A stretch of 64,000 nucleotides of DNA, taken from Stropharia rugosoannulata (taxonomy: Eukaryota > Basidiomycota > Agaricomycetes > Agaricales > Strophariaceae). Positions 59,501 through 64,000 of this stretch are shown here, piece by piece. Location: NCBI GenBank assembly GCA_028532985.1, contig JANCIK010000001.1:2542001-2606000 (forward strand), read 5' to 3'. The translations under genes and the position numbers were made by a program. Numbering within the stretch: position 1 is the first letter of the stretch; each line of letters begins with the position of its first letter. The notes below the pieces were generated by a model. That model saw nothing but the letters and a program-made list of their open reading frames with translations. It searched no databases and was not told the origin of the DNA.

Positions 59501-60890
59501 ATGTCTCCCCGTCGTACCAGCTCTCTCAATGCGCGTTCCAAATCGATATCTATCGCAGAGAACGACACCTATGGAGTTAAGCTAAATCTCTCATTATATC
59601 TCACTCACAGAAGCTGACTTATGTACAGGTCCTAAACAGACATTCTACGAACCACCCTACTTTTCGTGTTGGCGTCTCAGAGGACATGGGCGGCCGCCGC
59701 ACCATGGAAGATGCACATTCTTTTGTTGTCGATTTCGACTCTGTGAAAGGACAGGGCTTCTTCGCCGTCTTCGACGGTCATGCCGGCAAACATGCCGCCG
59801 AGTGGTGTGGCGCTCATTTCCATGAGGTATATATGCGTCATACCTGTTGAGTGGCACCAGCATTCACGACTTTGTCTACAGTATCTTCTGGATGCCCTTC
59901 GTGCTGCTCCGGATAAACCCATCCCAGACATCTTGAATAACACATTTCATAATGTTGATGAAGCTCTATCTCGCATGTGCGAAGAGTCTGAGGGCAAGAT
60001 TCACTCTGGCTGCACAGCCGTGACCGCGTTCTTACGCGTCGAAGACACCGACGGGAACCAATCCTTCGTTAGTGCACCCGGGTCACCCACATCGGAGTCA
60101 CCCACTTCAGGAGAGAACGGAGACGCCAATGCTGATAATGAAGCTTCGTCCATCAACACTCCCATTGACGGTAGCATCGAGAGCGTCAAACCTCAAGATG
60201 ATACAGATACAGGCAAGAAGGCGAAGAAGCACAAGTCGCTCAGTACCAGCCGTATTCGACGTGCACTTCGCAGTATAGGCGGAGGATCGAGCAAACACTC
60301 TTCCACTTCCGCGCCATCGTCTCCTTCGACGCTAGCCACTGTAGAGTCCGTAACATTAACGATCCCTCCTGTACAGTCAAGACATGTACTTTATACCGCG
60401 AACGCTGGCGATGCTCGAGGAGTCTTATGCCGTTCAGGGAAAGCGGTGCGATTGACATACGATCATAAGGGGACGGATGTACAAGAAGCAAAGCGCATTA
60501 CGGACGCTGGCGGCTTTGTTATGAGCGGTCGCGTAAACGGGGTTCTCGCTGTGACTAGAAGCCTTGGCGATTCTTCCATGAAAGAATTTGTCGTTGGTGC
60601 ACCGTATACAACGGAGACAGAACTATGTGCGGACGACGAGTTCTTAATATTAGCATGCGATGGCGTACGTATTACCAACATCTCACAATATCTTTTACTA
60701 CTAACTCGACTGCCTTTCACAGCTCTGGGATGTGATAAATGACCAAGCTGCTGTTGAGCTCATTCGTGAAATTGAGGATGCTCAACAAGCCAGCAAGAAG
60801 TTGCTAGATTATGCACTCGAACAGCACACTACTGATAACGTTACAGTTGTTGTAATTAAATTCAAGCACCTTGGAGGAGAATCTCTGTAG
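59501..60890 (+). CDS. PP2C-type Ser/Thr protein phosphatase (Ptc1-like)
   Basis: Four exons (59501-59575, 59629-59826, 59882-60664, 60723-60890) give 407 residues. Metal-binding and catalytic blocks are GVSEDMGGRRTMEDAH (Arg and Glu-Asp), FAVFDGHAGKHAAEW, HSGCTAVTAFL, YTANAGDARGVLCRSG, LAVTRSLGDSSMK, ILACDGLWDV and DNVTVVVI, so both metal sites are complete. Between TAVTAFLRVEDTDG and the RHVLYTANAGDAR strand there is an inserted ~100-residue low-complexity segment (Ser/Pro/Thr with a basic KKAKKHKSLSTSRIRRALRS core). PP2C enzymes of this group turn down stress MAP kinase pathways. The first intron uses GTTAAG. The ATG is 113 bp from that of the divergent 5MP gene. Confidence 0.92.
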
Positions 60891-61418
60891 GAGTGGCATT
60901 TTTATGCACTCTGGGCAAAGCATCTTAAATTTGGGTCCCTGCAATTAAATGCACTTAGGGAAACTGCTTCACATGTACTATACTTATCTTCCATTTAGGT
61001 TAACTACTTAGAACGTGTAATATACCTTCGAACCGAAATGTCGTTGGTAGTGCATTGGGCATATCATTCGGCAGTCATACTGCAATATCATGTTATGACG
61101 GTAACTTGAATTAGGCTTAGTAGGTGCATTTAAAAGCAAGCTCAGCGTCATATACGAATCTTTCTGTCGTATTGCTGTCGTACTTACTTTAGACGCGACT
61201 ATGTACCATGAAAGTAACTCCAAAAAGGAATTCAATGCACAAGGATAGGCTCTGTGTCGGTCACTTGTGTGTGGCTATATTTGTACACATTGATCCTTGC
61301 CGAGCGTCGTTACATCCTTTAATACCGCCCATGACAAGCGTGGTCCTATAAAACTGCTCGAACACTTTCTAACGGCCCAAAGCAAGGCACTACTCGTCTA
61401 CATAGCAACCAGGTCTTC
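60891..61418. other. Intergenic region between PP2C and PNS1 genes
   Basis: This 528-bp AT-rich region holds the PP2C 3' flank and the PNS1 promoter. No gene or clear regulatory motif is seen. Confidence 0.5.
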
Positions 61419-63877
61419 ATGTATCAGCCAGTCGGCGGCACGACGAACTTCGCCCCAATCTATGGGCAGCCCGCCCCAGATGCTTCCCAGAACAACCAAC
61501 AATACTACTCTGACACCAAAAATCCTTACGATGGAGGAAGGTTCAAGCCGAAAAAAAGCATTAACGACCCGATCTTCTTAATTTTATTCGTTTTACAGGC
61601 ATGTCCCCTTCTATGTCAAGTGCAATGGCTTTGAAAAGCTGACCCATAGCTGTAGCTCTTAGGATTTGCCGCCGTTTCCGGTCTTGCAATAGATACATGG
61701 ATCTCTCAAGGAGGGTTGGGAGGAGGTTTGGGCAAAAGTGGAGGACAAACGGGTACCACTGTCACGTTGAACAGGTTCTTACTCCGCAGATCAACCTCTT
61801 CAATGCCGGTGCTCATCAACATTGCAGGTCGACTGTTTACCTCTTGCTTCTGGTCACAGCAGCTGCAATGTTACTATCAGTGGCCTATCTCATGCTTACC
61901 AGGATATTCACTTCTATGATCATGCACATCACATTGGTGTTAAGCATCGCGCTCAACATGTACGCATGCCGCTCACCGCTTCGTTTTTAACCACTAATTC
62001 AAATGTGTGTAAGTGGTATATGTGTCTATTATTGGATAACAAAGTACTACTGTGAGTCCGCGCTGTATTCATCCGGTTGACCCTTTCTCATGAAATAATT
62101 TTAGCGGGCGCTATTGTTTTTACGATCATAGCCATACTGTCCATTGTCTCTTACTTTGGATTTCGGTCTCGCATACCTCTGGCGTCCCTGCTGCTACAGG
62201 TTGTGATGGATGTTTCCAAGCATCACACTAGCGTATATGCCGTTGCCTTTGCAGCGCTCTTCTTACAAGCAGCGCTTGCAGTGTAAGCTCAAACTTAACA
62301 ATTCCCACATACCTATTTTCTTAACGATAATTTTTTTTAATAATTTTTTTGAACAGGTGGTTCACGTTCACGACAATAGCGACGTATGTCCTTCCCAATT
62401 TCCTGGTAATATTAACTAACTTGACTAACCCTCCGTGCAGATATTCTAAATGGACTCCCGGTAACCCGTGTAAGACAAGAAGACTCTTGTATTCCGCGGA
62501 CTTTAGTAATGTCTTATTTGTAGCATGCGATACTTCCAATTGCTCTTCTGGGAAAGTCGCTGGTCTTATCTTCTTCGAGACTTTTTCTTTCTTGTGGACT
62601 TCGCAAGTCATCGCCAACATTTCGTTATCGACTCTGGCCGGCGGGCCTTATGGATCGTGGTATTATTTCGGACCTCGCGAACTCGGTCAGATGGTAATAA
62701 TGCATTTCTACTCGTCATTCGTGGCGTTGACACTTGCTTAATAAAAGCCCAAACATCCAACGTTATCTGCGTTCGGGCGTGCATCTACTCTCTCCCTTGG
62801 ATCTATTGCTTTTGGCTCCCTCATTGTCACGATACTGGACGTATTACGCTTGATTCTTAACGCCGCTCAAAACAACGCCAATGCAGACGGGCATCGTAAG
62901 TCGTCTTATTTAAGTTTAAATCATTCATTTATTTCAGTGATCCCAGCCGTGGAAGCTTGTCTTGCCTGTTGTGCATCTTGTTTCGTTGGCATACTACAAA
63001 ATTTGGTAGAATACTTCAATAGGTATATTTTTCATGTTACGTCGCTTACTTCGTTTGACTAAAATCATATAGATATGCTTATATTGAAATAGGTCCTTGG
63101 CTCTCTCGTGATGAAGTTGCTGTATTGACATCTAGAAACAGCATTGTATGGGAAGCCATATATTACGGCCGCCAAAGATACTTGGAGGCTCTTCCGCGAC
63201 AGAGGTTAATACAGAATCAGTGTAAGTTGATCCAACGCACTTCCTGACATGCGATTACTCTATAGGTATTGATGCTCTTGTGAACGATTCACTGGTCAGC
63301 ATGAGTGAGTCACTGCTCAGAATAGTGCCCAAATATGATTGATTTATTTCTTATTTCTTCTTCTTTTAGCTATGACGTGGGGCTCATATCTTGTTGGTCT
63401 GCTCTGTTCGCTCTTCGGATACTTGTACCTAAGAAGTGAGCATCCTGTTTTTGTCCGCCATGCATCCGATTCATAACTTCTCAAAGTCACGGCACCTTCG
63501 TACAATGTCAGTGGACAATACACGGCACCCGTTATAATCTTCTCGTTCTTCATTGGCCTTGTTTGCTGTAAGTCTACTTACTCGCATCAGAATCTCACTA
63601 CTTATATGTTATGACGCTGCAGGTCTAACAATAACCTCGTCGATTGAGGCTGGCGTTTCGACAATGTGAGTACAGCACTTAACTTTGATAGAAAGTCTAC
63701 TAAATCCCTCGACGAGCAGCTTTGTGGGACTTGGAGAGGACCCGCAGGTTCTGGCTATTCGCGCGCCAGCTCTGTTTGCTGTAAGGTCCAGTCAACCGCC
63801 ATTGTTTTGCCCTGCTAATTTGGGTTCAGCTCATCGCTCAAACATACCCTGATGTAACAAGAGGAATCTCTGGTTAA
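61419..63877 (+). CDS. PNS1: PNS1 choline-transporter-like protein (SLC44/CTL family)
   Basis: The multi-exon gene starts MYQPVGGTTNFAPIYGQPAP. The cytosolic N-terminus carries a KPKKSINDPIFLILFVLQ segment that leads into the first membrane helix. About ten hydrophobic helices follow, including IVFTIIAILSIVSYFGFRSR, SVYAVAFAALFLQAALAVWF and IGSLIVTILDVLR-like stretches. Family blocks of CTL/PNS1 are visible: YFSVWTP-like KWTPGNP, then ACLACCASCFVGILQNLVEY with FNRYAYIEIALYGK, and TITSSIEAGVST, FVGLGEDPQVL and the end LIAQTYPDVTRGISG. The ANLT/choline specificity is not proven for fungal Pns1, which lies in the plasma membrane. The family's conserved C-terminal half is complete. The stop TAA is at 63875-63877, 123 bp from the window edge. 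Confidence 0.88.
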
Positions 63878-64000
63878 TGAACTGACGCTGGTTATTTTGC
63901 TCTGATAACGATTACGAATGCACGACACGGACTGTTTGCGGACTGTATGGACTCTTGATTTAATCTGCATTGACAGCGTCCAAATGTGTTTTGTTAGCTA

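Overview
The window is nuclear DNA from a filamentous basidiomycete, most probably an Agaricomycete. The evidence is dense single genes on both strands, very many short introns (about 40-60 nt, GT...AG, often with a CTAAC/CTAAT branch site), and fungal-only families: an AreA/NIT2-type GATA factor, Zn2Cys6 regulators, a HET-domain protein, a GH76 mannanase-like enzyme, SSU1-type transporters, PNS1, UPF0643 and a Pbi2-like inhibitor. There are no operons. Gene models below were built by joining exons by eye. Where exon coordinates are listed, the summed length is a multiple of three.

Layout. 1-18 kb is GC-rich and tightly packed: the 3' part of a Chk2/Rad53-like kinase, a small Zn2Cys6 regulator, a PlsC-type glycerol-3-phosphate acyltransferase, a HET-domain protein, a secreted GH76 enzyme, then three minus-strand genes about 110 bp apart (signal peptide peptidase, AreA-like regulator, Sec7-PH ARF exchange factor). 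17.9-21.7 kb is a gene-poor stretch with a (TAG)n microsatellite, after which base composition looks more AT-rich. 21.7-38.9 kb carries gamma-glutamyltranspeptidase, an unrecognised disordered protein, UPF0643, a complex I accessory subunit, Cus2/Tat-SF1, type II PI 4-kinase Lsb6, two tandem SSU1/TDT-family transporters and another unrecognised protein. 39.3-43.2 kb holds a tiny five-exon I9 (Pbi2-like) protease inhibitor and a divergent 3-methyladenine DNA glycosylase. The promoter between them is occupied by a 1.1 kb element bounded by 39-bp inverted repeats. 43.3-64 kb carries a PAS-kinase-like protein kinase, complex I PSST (NDUFS7), a 1021-residue low-complexity protein, a cytochrome P450 divergent from MND1, a large Zn2Cys6 regulator, an eIF5-mimic (BZW/5MP), a PP2C phosphatase and PNS1.

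Most genes are housekeeping or signalling genes with no obvious shared pathway. There is no biosynthetic cluster, CRISPR array or convincing tRNA. The most interesting structures are the inverted-repeat element at 39965-41082, several microexons (7, 11, 12, 13, 13, 15, 19 and 21 nt) that hide conserved residues from plain ORF calling, and the I9 inhibitor gene, whose longest exon is only 75 nt.
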